Of a stretch of 6,632 nucleotides of DNA, positions 1-6,482 are shown piece by piece. The stretch comes from Bacteroidales bacterium (lineage in GTDB: Bacteria > Bacteroidota > Bacteroidia > Bacteroidales > Dysgonomonadaceae). Position 1 is the first letter of the stretch, and the number at the start of each line of letters is the position of its first letter. The notes below the pieces were generated by a model. It did not search any database. It was not told the DNA's origin and was given only the letters and a program-made list of their open reading frames with translations. Where the stretch lies: assembly GCA_012841425.1 (NCBI GenBank), contig DUUR01000029.1, forward strand, positions 1 to 6,632. The letters run 5' to 3'. Position numbers and translations under genes: made by a program.

Positions 1-995
1 ACATGGGAATCCTTCTAAAAAGTCCTGTTATCTTAGGTGCATGTGAACTGACATCAAAAAAAGATGTACTTAAAAGAGCAGAACAAGAAGGGGTTGGGGC
101 TGTTGTATATAAGTCTATTTTTGAAGAACAAATTCAAATGGATAACTTGATACATGATGAGCAATTGGAAGAGTATAACGACATACATGCCGAGATGCTT
201 ACCAATCATCCAAATATAGATCGCTCAGAAATTGAACATTATTTGCATCAACTTAGAAAAGCTAAGGAAAGTGTGTCTATACCGATTATTGCAAGTTTAA
301 ATGCTGTAAATGAATCCTCTTGGATACGCTATGCTTCATTGATAGAAGAAACTGGTGTGGACGGTATCGAGCTCAATCTTTATCAAACACCCACTCGTTT
401 TGACCTAGATGGCAATGCAATTGAAAAACAGCAGATTGAATTAGTCACTAAAATTAAGAACAAGCTTTCTATCCCAATTAGTATAAAGTTGAGTCCAGAT
501 TACACCAATATACTACACTTCGCACAGCAGCTAGACAATGTAGGAGTTGATGCTATGGTTATGTTTAACGCTTTTTTTCAACCTGATATTAATATTGAGA
601 AAGAGAAACATAAAAAATCTTTCAATTTAAGTAGGAGAGGCGATTACAAGAAATCTCTAAGATACGCAGGAATGCTACATGGTCGTATTAAAGCCGATAT
701 TTGCAGTAGTCTAGGCGTTTTTGATGGAGAAGATGTAATAAAACTACTCCTCTCGGGTGCTTCATGCGTACAGGTTGTAAGTGCTGTGTATAAGTATGGT
801 ACATCTGTTATTTCTGAAATTAATAAAACAATCTCAGAGTGGATGGACAGAAAAGGCTATAGCACCATTGATGATTTTAAAGGAAAGCTATCAGACTCCA
901 CATTAAACAAAAACGATAGTGTGCTTATTTATAAAAGAGCGCAGTACATAGATCTTTTATTAAACTCAGATACTGTTTTTGGAGAGAAGCTATAA
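1..995 (+). CDS. dihydroorotate dehydrogenase-like FMN protein (5' end outside window)
   Basis: This is a TIM-barrel flavoprotein of the class 1 dihydroorotate dehydrogenase superfamily. Its physiological reaction is unknown. The first in-frame ATG is at position 3, but family members usually carry several residues before the GxxLKSPVILGA strand, so the true start probably lies just upstream of the window and the gene is given as 5'-partial. Numbered from that ATG, 330 residues are visible. They include the N-terminal barrel strand SPVILGA (7-13), a KSIFEEQI segment (37-44), IELNLYQTP (122-130), KLSP (162-165, the FMN-contacting lysine region), and a C-terminal phosphate-binding region with DGEDVIKLLLSGASCVQVVSAVYKYG (241-266). 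In true class 1 enzymes the ELN strand runs into an ISCPN-type loop carrying the catalytic cysteine. Here it reads LYQTP, so pyrimidine synthesis is doubtful. It ends at TAA and converges on pepE through a strong hairpin. Family assignment is firm; function is not. Confidence 0.85.
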   Translation, partial: MGILLKSPVILGACELTSKKDVLKRAEQEGVGAVVYKSIFEEQIQMDNLIHDEQLEEYNDIHAEMLTNHPNIDRSEIEHYLHQLRKAKESVSIPIIASLNAVNESSWIRYASLIEETGVDGIELNLYQTPTRFDLDGNAIEKQQIELVTKIKNKLSIPISIKLSPDYTNILHFAQQLDNVGVDAMVMFNAFFQPDINIEKEKHKKSFNLSRRGDYKKSLRYAGMLHGRIKADICSSLGVFDGEDVIKLLLSGASCVQVVSAVYKYGTSVISEINKTISEWMDRKGYSTIDDFKGKLSDSTLNKNDSVLIYKRAQYIDLLLNSDTVFGEKL

Positions 996-1019
996 GTAGG
1001 TCTTTATAACTTATTGGTA

Positions 1020-1077
1020 AATAAACAATAGGGGAGCAATATCTTCATTTAGATTATGCTCCCCTAAATTGTTTATT
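1020..1077. terminator. bidirectional terminator hairpin between the DHOD-like gene and pepE
   Basis: This is a two-part inverted repeat. The inner stem AGGGGAGCA (1030-1038) pairs perfectly with TGCTCCCCT (1057-1065). The outer stem AATAAACAAT (1020-1029) pairs perfectly with ATTGTTTATT (1068-1077). Together they give 19 base pairs, broken only by an AA bulge at 1066-1067, with an 18-nt loop. The structure lies between two convergent genes and its outer arm covers the pepE stop codon (1073-1075). The downstream T tracts are modest on both strands, so factor-independent termination is likely but not textbook. Confidence 0.75.
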
Positions 1078-1780
1078 GTAGGAGGAAGTTAAAGTCATCC
1101 TCATCAGAGAGTTCCAAAGGCTCTTTACCATACTTAAATACCCTAGCCTTTCTGTTACCAATTAATGCTAAATCATCGTTTTCGAGCATAAGCATAGTCC
1201 CTTCACGAAGACCCACAACATGTGTTTCTTTGTTTGCTTCAATGAACTCATTTATGCGCATTTCGCGCGTTTCACCACCATGGTTTGCAGGGTTGTCATC
1301 TAAATAATGAGGGTTTATTTGAAATGGCACCAACTTTAGGGTTTTAAACTTAATAGGCTCCACAATTGGCATGTCGTTGGTTGTTTTCAACGATGGGCAA
1401 GCTATATTTGAACCAGCACTCCAGCCAATATAAGGTGTTCCTTGTTTTACTTTTTTGCGAATAACTTTCATTAAACCTTTTTCTTGAAGCATCTTTACTA
1501 GTTGCCAAGTATTGCCCCCACCCACAATTATAGCATCAGAGTTTTCAATTGCTTCAATAGGGTTTAAAAAACGATGAATGCTTGTAACATGATGACCTAT
1601 TTCTGCAAATCTATTGTTTACCTTTGTTTCGTATTCTTCAAAAGAAAAGGTAACAGCTGCATAAGGTATAAAGATTGCATTAGTTGATTTGTCTCCCAAG
1701 AAGTCTTTAATATTATTCTTAGGATAATCTAAATAGTCTTCTCCTGGGTTAGTAGAATTGCTAATTAACAGTAGTCTCAT
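1073..1780 (-). CDS. pepE: dipeptidase E (alpha-aspartyl dipeptidase, peptidase family S51)
   Basis: This is a cytoplasmic serine peptidase that hydrolyses dipeptides with N-terminal aspartate, part of intracellular peptide turnover. The 235-residue product is close to the usual length (about 230). It shows the S51 hallmarks in order: a Rossmann-like start MRLLLISNST; the glycine loop VGGGNTWQL (86-94); the nucleophile elbow GWSAGSN (119-125) with Ser121; TTNDMPI with Asp136; and INPHYL with His158. These match the Ser120, Asp135 and His157 triad described for the Salmonella enzyme, so it is probably active. The ATG at 1778-1780 places MRLLLISN at the N-terminus, as in relatives. A TAnnTTTG box lies 27 bp upstream on the same strand. 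It diverges from the AlkD-like gene, and its stop codon sits in the outer arm of a terminator hairpin. Confidence 0.95.
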   Translation of the reverse strand: MRLLLISNSTNPGEDYLDYPKNNIKDFLGDKSTNAIFIPYAAVTFSFEEYETKVNNRFAEIGHHVTSIHRFLNPIEAIENSDAIIVGGGNTWQLVKMLQEKGLMKVIRKKVKQGTPYIGWSAGSNIACPSLKTTNDMPIVEPIKFKTLKLVPFQINPHYLDDNPANHGGETREMRINEFIEANKETHVVGLREGTMLMLENDDLALIGNRKARVFKYGKEPLELSDEDDFNFLLQ

Positions 1781-1807
1781 CTAATTATTATTTAAGTTGT
1801 GAAAATA

Positions 1808-1815
1808 CAAATATA
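1808..1815 (-). promoter_or_regulatory. putative -7 box of the pepE promoter
   Basis: On the minus strand this reads TATATTTG, an exact match to the Bacteroidetes primary-sigma -7 consensus TAnnTTTG. It lies 27 bp upstream of the pepE ATG, which implies a very short leader. No clear TTG -33 element is seen at the expected spacing. Confidence 0.55.
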
Positions 1816-1857
1816 CAGAAATTTAGGCAAAAAATATTTTAATACTGCTAATTGAGC

Positions 1858-1865
1858 TAGATTTG
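1858..1865 (+). promoter_or_regulatory. putative -7 box of the AlkD-like gene promoter
   Basis: TAGATTTG matches TAnnTTTG exactly and ends 24 bp before the ATG at 1890. The usual TTG at -33 is not evident. The -33 zone instead contains the palindrome AAAATATTTT (1831-1840), which lies almost midway between this box and the opposing pepE box. Confidence 0.55.
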
Positions 1866-1889
1866 TAATCTAATAATTGATTTAGAAAA

Positions 1890-2555
1890 ATGGAAGAGAT
1901 AATAAAAAAAATAAGAACCGACCTGAGGTTATCTATGAACGGTGCTGTATCTACAAGTATGCGCGATAAAGGTATTAACTATAGAATGAATTTTGGAGTT
2001 GGTATTCCTAGGATAAATGAGATATCCGAGAAATATAAACAAGATCAGAATTTAGCCGAAACTTTATGGAATGATGATGTACGCGAATTAAAGATTTTAG
2101 CCACTTTGCTATATCCAATTGAGCAATTTAGCAAAGAGTTGGCAATGAGTTGGATTGTGGAAGTTAAAGACCAAGAATTACGAGAGCAACTTTGTAAGAA
2201 TCTTTTACAGAACCTACCATTTGCCGATGAGCTGGTTGAAGAAAGCACAAAAAATAGCATTGAATATATTCGTTCTACTGGCTATTGGTTGTTTGCTAGG
2301 TTGTGTATCATAAAAGCAGAAACATTAGAAAAGATTAATCCTGATTTACTCCTTCAAAATGCAATATCAGACCTTAACAGTCAATCAATGTTATTACGCC
2401 AATCAGCTCTTAATGTGCTCAAATATTATGGTCGTATGTCTAAAGAAAAGGCTAGTAATGTGTTACAAAAGGTTTCACACTTCGAGAGTTCAGAAAACTT
2501 TATGGAGAAAGAGATGCTTAGTATACTTAAGTTTGAATTTGGAGTGGAAAGTTAG
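1890..2555 (+). CDS. AlkD-like HEAT-repeat protein, DNA alkylation repair family
   Basis: This 221-residue, all-helical soluble protein resembles the AlkD/AlkC-type DNA alkylation repair family, whose members bind DNA with an arc of HEAT-like repeats and excise alkylated bases. The evidence is the family signature near the N-terminus: NFGVGIPRINEIS (34-46), followed by LAETLWNDDVRELKILATLL (55-74), which resembles the usual F-GV-P-R and lW...E.k.lA pattern. HEAT-like helices such as LRQSALNVLKYYGR (169-182) follow. The catalytic Trp/Asp segment of characterised AlkD (an SxWDxVD-type stretch) is not recognisable where it would be expected; that region reads NLLQNLPFADELVEE (104-118). Glycosylase activity is therefore uncertain, and a binding or scaffold role is possible. 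The start is the first ATG, with no clear Shine-Dalgarno, and a TAnnTTTG box lies 24 bp upstream. The stop codon falls within the loop of a terminator hairpin. Confidence 0.75.
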   Translation: MEEIIKKIRTDLRLSMNGAVSTSMRDKGINYRMNFGVGIPRINEISEKYKQDQNLAETLWNDDVRELKILATLLYPIEQFSKELAMSWIVEVKDQELREQLCKNLLQNLPFADELVEESTKNSIEYIRSTGYWLFARLCIIKAETLEKINPDLLLQNAISDLNSQSMLLRQSALNVLKYYGRMSKEKASNVLQKVSHFESSENFMEKEMLSILKFEFGVES

Positions 2556-2580
2556 CTTCACTCCAAATTAGTTTAGTTTT
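2536..2580. terminator. terminator hairpin overlapping the AlkD-like stop codon
   Basis: AATTTGGAGTG (2536-2546) pairs perfectly with CACTCCAAATT (2559-2569). A G-T and an A-T pair extend the stem inward, leaving an 8-nt loop that contains most of the TAG stop (2553-2555). A T-rich tail follows on the plus strand (from 2571). It lies between convergent genes and could also stop transcription arriving from the small membrane protein gene, although the minus-strand tail is less T-rich. Confidence 0.8.
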
Positions 2581-2758
2581 TATAATTTCTCTTTATAAAA
2601 TACATAGATAATGATATATTAAATATCAGAAAGGCGCCACTGCCTGCAAAGAAAACTCCTTTCCAGTGTGGAAATATAATTAATGATGTTATTGATGCAA
2701 TTGCCAGGATAGCAATAATAACCCATAAAACTGTAAGAACTTTTTTTCTTTTAGACAT
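2573..2758 (-). CDS. small two-helix membrane protein of unknown function
   Basis: I do not recognise a family. The 61-residue product begins with a basic MSKRKK stretch, then a hydrophobic segment at about residues 8-29, a short linker PHWKG (30-34), a second hydrophobic segment at about 35-54, and a basic tail (KRNYKN). This fits a hairpin in the inner membrane with both ends in the cytoplasm by the positive-inside rule. The ATG at 2756-2758 is preceded by an AAGGAT-like stretch that could serve as a ribosome binding site. It begins 58 bp after the rlmH stop on the same strand. No CAAAnnTA (minus-strand -7 box) occurs in that gap, so co-transcription with rlmH is likely. The clear two-helix design, plausible ribosome site and good fit between flanking features favour a real gene. 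Confidence 0.7.
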   Translation of the reverse strand: MSKRKKVLTVLWVIIAILAIASITSLIIFPHWKGVFFAGSGAFLIFNISLSMYFIKRNYKN

Positions 2759-2816
2759 ATCCTTGATATTTTATTCAATTGGCTTAAATAATTAGTTTGT
2801 TGCTTCTGTAAATATG

Positions 2817-3290
2817 CTATTCATGATGATAAGGCTCATTATTCAATATTGTCATTGCACGATAAATCTGTTCTACAAATAATAATCTAACCATTTGATG
2901 CGTTAAAGTCATTTTGGAAAGCGATAGTTTTTCATTAGAAATTGCTACAATATCTTCAGAAAAACCGTATGGCCCACCAATTAAGAATACCAAACGTTTT
3001 GAAACAGTAATCGTTTTGTTTTCAATATACTTTGCAAAATCTTTAGATGTAAGTTGTTTCCCCTTATCGTCTAATAGTACTATATAATCCGAGGGTTGCA
3101 GGCATTTTTTAATACTATCGCCCTCTAATGTTTTTTGTTCTTTCTCCGATAGGTTTTTACTCTTTTTTACATCCGGCAATGTTCTTAATTCAATAGGAAT
3201 ATAAAAGTTTATCCTTTTAATATAATCATCAATTAATTGAATAATTAGCCTATTGTCGGTTTTGCCAACAGCTATAAGTAATATTTTCAT
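2817..3290 (-). CDS. rlmH: 23S rRNA (pseudouridine(1915)-N(3))-methyltransferase RlmH
   Basis: This SPOUT-class methyltransferase uses S-adenosylmethionine to methylate N3 of pseudouridine 1915 in helix 69 of 23S rRNA, acting on assembled 70S ribosomes. At 157 residues it has the family's normal length. It shows the N-terminal MKILLIAVGK strand, YIVLLDDKGKQLTS (69-82), the cofactor-binding loop FLIGGPYGF (102-110), the knot segment LSLSKMTLTHQMVRLLFVEQ (122-141) with IYRA after it, and the characteristic C-terminal PYHHE (153-157). All key motifs are intact. The start at 3288-3290 gives the canonical N-terminus. It diverges from nadC. A TAnnTTTG box 76 bp upstream suggests its own promoter, and the small membrane protein gene downstream is probably in the same transcript. 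Confidence 0.97.
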   Translation of the reverse strand: MKILLIAVGKTDNRLIIQLIDDYIKRINFYIPIELRTLPDVKKSKNLSEKEQKTLEGDSIKKCLQPSDYIVLLDDKGKQLTSKDFAKYIENKTITVSKRLVFLIGGPYGFSEDIVAISNEKLSLSKMTLTHQMVRLLFVEQIYRAMTILNNEPYHHE

Positions 3291-3366
3291 ATAATTAAAC
3301 TACCTGTTTTCTTATGTTTTCTGGATATATCTTTGCCTCAAACAATTAAAAACCGTTCAGTAGTTA

Positions 3367-3374
3367 CAAATATA
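3367..3374 (-). promoter_or_regulatory. putative -7 box of the rlmH promoter
   Basis: The minus strand reads TATATTTG, an exact TAnnTTTG match, 76 bp upstream of the rlmH ATG. No TTG is seen at the -33 position. That position falls on top of the opposing nadC -7 boxes, so the two promoters would compete for polymerase. Confidence 0.5.
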
Positions 3375-3379
3375 GCCGA

Positions 3380-3395
3380 TAAATTTGTAATTTTG
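3380..3395 (+). promoter_or_regulatory. two abutting -7 boxes upstream of the nadC operon
   Basis: TAAATTTG (3380-3387) is followed immediately by TAATTTTG (3388-3395). Both match the Bacteroidetes -7 consensus TAnnTTTG exactly. Either or both could set the start site of the nadC-deaminase-protease transcript, giving a leader of roughly 80 nt. A clear -33 TTG is missing; TTC at 3356-3358 has a plausible 21-bp spacing to the first box. Confidence 0.5.
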
Positions 3396-3481
3396 CATAT
3401 ATTATTATTCAAAATTATTAACAAAACAGGTGTTCGGTTGTTTAAGTTGCAAGCTGGCCTGTCTCTTATAAACATTAATTG

Positions 3482-4327
3482 ATGGATGAAAAAAAGTTGA
3501 TAAGCAACCTAGTAGAGCTGGCTTTTGCTGAAGATATAGGCGATGGAGATCATACTACATTATGCTGTATTCCCAAAACCGAGATAGGCTCATCTGAGCT
3601 AATAATAAAGGAGGATGGTATCCTTGCTGGTGTTGAAGTTGCAATTGGTGTGTTTAAGAAACTCGACTCTGATTTAAAAGTTGAGGTATTTTTAAATGAT
3701 GGAGCACATGTAAAAAAGGGAGATGTAGCTTTTATAGTTGAGGGTAAAGTGCAATCAATCTTGCAGGCAGAGCGACTTGTTCTGAATATTATGCAAAGAA
3801 TGAGTGGTATTGCAACTATTACTAATAAGTATGTAAAAGAATTGGAGGGTACTTCTGCTAAAGTTTTAGATACCCGCAAAACAACTCCGGGAATGCGTAT
3901 TCTTGAAAAGCAAGCGGTGAAAATTGGTGGTGGAGTAAATCATAGAATAGGGCTATTTGATATGATTCTGCTAAAAGACAATCATGTAGATTTTGCAGGA
4001 GGCATTGAAAAAGCGATACATAGAGCCAAGCAATATCTGAAGGATAATAATTTGGATTTAAAGATTGAGATAGAGGTTAGAAGTCTCAACGAGCTTGAAG
4101 AAGCACTAAGAGTTGGGGGAATAGATAGAATTATGCTAGATAATTTTAGCACCGAAAAGACCAAAGAGGCTGTTCAAATAGTAAATGGCAGAGTGGAGCT
4201 AGAGTCATCAGGTGGAATTAATTTTAATACAATTCGCGATTATGCATTAACTGGTGTCGATTTTATATCAGTTGGTGCACTTACACACTCTGTGATGAGT
4301 TTAGATATGAGTCTTAAAGCAATTTAA
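3482..4327 (+). CDS. nadC: nicotinate-nucleotide pyrophosphorylase (carboxylating), quinolinate phosphoribosyltransferase
   Basis: This cytoplasmic enzyme of de novo NAD synthesis converts quinolinate and PRPP to nicotinate mononucleotide, CO2 and pyrophosphate. The product has 281 residues, normal for the family. The active-site motifs are all present: QAERLVLN (95-102) with Glu97 and Arg98; LDTRKTTPG (129-137) with Arg132 and Lys133; GGVNHRIGLFD (150-160) with His154 and Arg155; LLKDNH (163-168) with Lys165; EIEV (196-199) with Glu198; IMLDN (217-221) with Asp220; and the phosphate-binding ESSGGIN (241-247) and SVGALTHS (263-270). An ATG at 3482 is preferred over the TTG immediately before it (3479), giving MDEKKLI. 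It is the first gene of a tight three-gene run. nadA and nadB are not in view. Confidence 0.97.
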   Translation: MDEKKLISNLVELAFAEDIGDGDHTTLCCIPKTEIGSSELIIKEDGILAGVEVAIGVFKKLDSDLKVEVFLNDGAHVKKGDVAFIVEGKVQSILQAERLVLNIMQRMSGIATITNKYVKELEGTSAKVLDTRKTTPGMRILEKQAVKIGGGVNHRIGLFDMILLKDNHVDFAGGIEKAIHRAKQYLKDNNLDLKIEIEVRSLNELEEALRVGGIDRIMLDNFSTEKTKEAVQIVNGRVELESSGGINFNTIRDYALTGVDFISVGALTHSVMSLDMSLKAI

Positions 4328-4348
4328 TTATAAAGGTTATCTGTATTT

Positions 4349-4780
4349 ATGAACGAGAAAGAAGTGAAGTTAGAGCTGCTAGATAGAAGATATATGAGGA
4401 TGGCTTTTATATGGTCTGAAAACTCCTATTGTGAGCGAAGAAAAGTTGGAGCACTTATAGTAAAAGATAAAATGATTATTTCTGATGGATATAATGGTAC
4501 TCCATCGGGATTTGAAAATATATGCGAAGATGAGAATAATGTAACAAAGCCTTATGTTTTACATGCAGAGGCTAATGCTATAACTAAAGTTGCACGTTCA
4601 AATAACAGTAGTGACGGTGCAACTCTTTATGTAACCTCATCTCCATGCATTGAGTGTGCAAAATTAATTATACAGGCTGGAATAAGTAGAGTTGTATATG
4701 CAGATGCCTACAGATTAAGCGATGGTGTTGAATTACTAAAAAGAGCAAATATAGAGCTGGTTTCAGTTGAAACGGATTAA
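4349..4780 (+). CDS. deoxycytidylate (dCMP) deaminase, zinc-dependent
   Basis: This enzyme deaminates dCMP to dUMP, the substrate of thymidylate synthase, in pyrimidine deoxynucleotide supply. The 143-residue protein shows the cytidine/deoxycytidylate deaminase fold. Zinc ligands are His72 in LHAEANAI (71-78) and Cys100 and Cys103 in SPCIEC (98-103), with Glu74 as the proton shuttle. The GYNGTPSGFENICED segment (47-61) is typical of dCMP deaminases (ComEB-like) rather than of free cytidine or tRNA adenosine deaminases. The start is the first ATG, 21 bp after the nadC stop, with no clear Shine-Dalgarno. The 18-bp gap to the following protease gene supports one transcript. Allosteric dCTP/dTTP control is known for this family but cannot be judged here. 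Confidence 0.93.
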   Translation: MNEKEVKLELLDRRYMRMAFIWSENSYCERRKVGALIVKDKMIISDGYNGTPSGFENICEDENNVTKPYVLHAEANAITKVARSNNSSDGATLYVTSSPCIECAKLIIQAGISRVVYADAYRLSDGVELLKRANIELVSVETD

Positions 4781-4798
4781 AAACGATATAGAGAATTG

Positions 4799-6433
4799 AT
4801 GAATTCAAAAAGTAGAAAAGGTACTTGGTTGCCCCTATGGATAGCTATAGGAATAGGACTAGGCATTTTTATTGGTAGTAAGTATGGTGTACTCGGCAGA
4901 ACCGGTAGGGTGGATGGTTTTGGCAAAATGGGTGCTGTTTTAAACTATGTGCGAGAATCGTATGTAGATAGTGTAGATATGTATAATCTGGTTGAAGATG
5001 CACTGCCCAATATATTGCAAGAGTTAGACCCTCACTCAGAGTATATTTCGGCCGAGGATATGAAGCGGGTAAACGAATCGCTTGAAGGACATTTTACCGG
5101 AATTGGAGTAAGCTTTTATATTTTAAAAGATACAATAGTTGTTACAAGTATAGTGCCGGGTGGACCATCTGAGGCAGCTGGAATTGCTCCTTGGGATAGA
5201 ATTGTTTTGGTTGATGATTCAGTAGTTGCTGGCAAGAGTATAAAAAATGAAGATGTACTTAAAAAACTACGAGGTGAAGGTGGAACAGAGGTAAAGCTTG
5301 GTATTAAAGGTGCCGATAGCAATGAAATTCATGATATAATTGTTACTCGCGGAAATATACCCACCAACAGTGTAAACGCCTCTTATATGCTGACTGATAA
5401 AATTGGTTTCATTAAGCTAGGTACTAATTTTGGGTTTAACACGTTTAGTGAATTTATCTCTGCAATATCAAAGCTAAAGAGTCAAGGTGCCAACTCATTT
5501 ATAATAGACCTTAGAGGAAACTCTGGAGGATCGTTAGAGGTGGTTGTTTCAATGGTAAATGAATTTTTGCAAAAAGGCGATCTCATTGTTTATGCAGAAG
5601 GACGTGATTTTCCTAGGACCGATAATTATGCTAATGGTTCTGGAATTAGCAAAGAGGATGATGTTGTTGTATTGATTGACGAGTTGAGTGCATCGGCAAG
5701 TGAAATATTTGCAGGTGCAATTCAAGATCACGATAGGGGTTTAGTAATTGGTAGACGCTCTTTTGGAAAAGGAATAGTGCAAAGTCAAAGACTATTTCCC
5801 GATGGTTCGGCAGTAAGGCTCACTGTTGCAAGATACTACACGGCTTCTGGTCGTTCTATTCAAAGAAAATACGAGAAAGGTAAATATGATGAATATGAGA
5901 TGGATGCAATAAATAGGTATCTTAAGGGCGATTATATCAATATCGATACTCTTTCTAACAACCTTACGCTATATCAAACTCTTGGAAATAGAGTCGTTTA
6001 TGGTGGAGATGGCATTATGCCCGATATTTTTGTGCCACGAGATACAGTTGGAGTGAACTCATATTTCAATACAGTTGTTAATAGTAGACTAGACGAACAG
6101 TATGCAATGATATATTCAGACTCTAACAGAAAAAAGCTAAGTAGCTTTGATACTTGGTCTGAACTTTACAGATATCTACGTCAACAACCACTTTTAATGA
6201 ATTTGGTTAGTTTCGCAGATAATAACGGAGTGAGGATAAGACCATACTATATACAGGAGTCTAGCGATTTGTTTGAGAAAAATTTACACGCTTATATTGT
6301 AAGAAATTTCTTTGGCGAAGAAGCCTTCTGGGCTGCTTACTATAAGGATGATCCCCTGATACATAAAGGGATTGAGCTTGTTGAAACAGGCAAGACAAAA
6401 AGAGAAAGTATAATTAATGAAGAATATAAGTGA
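4799..6433 (+). CDS. S41 family C-terminal processing peptidase (CtpA/Prc type), membrane-anchored, with PDZ domain
   Basis: This is a periplasmic serine protease that cleaves proteins near their C-termini and acts in envelope protein turnover; its target here is unknown. The 544-residue protein has a basic N-terminus (MNSKSRKG), one hydrophobic helix at about 11-27 acting as signal anchor, a helical region with LDPHSEYIS (76-84), a PDZ domain at about 95-183 with GIGVSF and GGPSEAAGI, and then the protease core. Core motifs are FIKLGTN (204-210), DLRGNSGGS (237-245), LSASASEIFAGAIQD (296-310) and SFGKGIVQ (321-328). The spacing gives a Ser299-Lys324-Gln328 triad matching Prc Ser430-Lys455-Gln459, so it should be active. 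About 190 C-terminal residues follow the core, a length common in Bacteroidetes members. ATG 4799 is preferred over the adjoining TTG at 4796. It is the last gene of the nadC run, and no strong terminator follows. Confidence 0.95.
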   Translation: MNSKSRKGTWLPLWIAIGIGLGIFIGSKYGVLGRTGRVDGFGKMGAVLNYVRESYVDSVDMYNLVEDALPNILQELDPHSEYISAEDMKRVNESLEGHFTGIGVSFYILKDTIVVTSIVPGGPSEAAGIAPWDRIVLVDDSVVAGKSIKNEDVLKKLRGEGGTEVKLGIKGADSNEIHDIIVTRGNIPTNSVNASYMLTDKIGFIKLGTNFGFNTFSEFISAISKLKSQGANSFIIDLRGNSGGSLEVVVSMVNEFLQKGDLIVYAEGRDFPRTDNYANGSGISKEDDVVVLIDELSASASEIFAGAIQDHDRGLVIGRRSFGKGIVQSQRLFPDGSAVRLTVARYYTASGRSIQRKYEKGKYDEYEMDAINRYLKGDYINIDTLSNNLTLYQTLGNRVVYGGDGIMPDIFVPRDTVGVNSYFNTVVNSRLDEQYAMIYSDSNRKKLSSFDTWSELYRYLRQQPLLMNLVSFADNNGVRIRPYYIQESSDLFEKNLHAYIVRNFFGEEAFWAAYYKDDPLIHKGIELVETGKTKRESIINEEYK

Positions 6434-6474
6434 ATCATTTTATTGGGTAAAACCACTAAATGTGAAATTTATTA

Positions 6475-6482
6475 TATCTTTG
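6475..6482 (+). promoter_or_regulatory. putative -7 box for the gene starting at 6526
   Basis: TATCTTTG matches the Bacteroidetes -7 consensus TAnnTTTG and ends 43 bp before the ATG. No TTG occurs at the usual -33 spacing. The 92-bp gap after the protease gene holds no convincing terminator, so read-through from the nadC operon may also contribute. Confidence 0.5.

Noticed and set aside
2359..2571. Plus-strand open frame of 70 codons overlapping the end of the AlkD-like gene in another frame.
   Set aside because: The product has no domain or sensible composition and the overlapping gene is well supported. There is no sign of a frameshift in the AlkD-like gene.
2759..2816. A separate promoter for the small membrane protein gene.
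   Set aside because: No CAAAnnTA (minus-strand -7 box) is present in the 58-bp gap, so co-transcription with rlmH is the simpler reading.
3550..3879. Open frame of 109 codons on the minus strand inside nadC.
   Set aside because: It is fully antisense to a gene with intact active-site motifs. The predicted product is Ser/Thr-rich low complexity with no recognisable domain, typical of an antisense shadow.
5116..5322. Minus-strand open frame of 68 codons within the PDZ region of the S41 protease gene.
   Set aside because: It is antisense to the conserved PDZ domain with no independent promoter or ribosome site visible.
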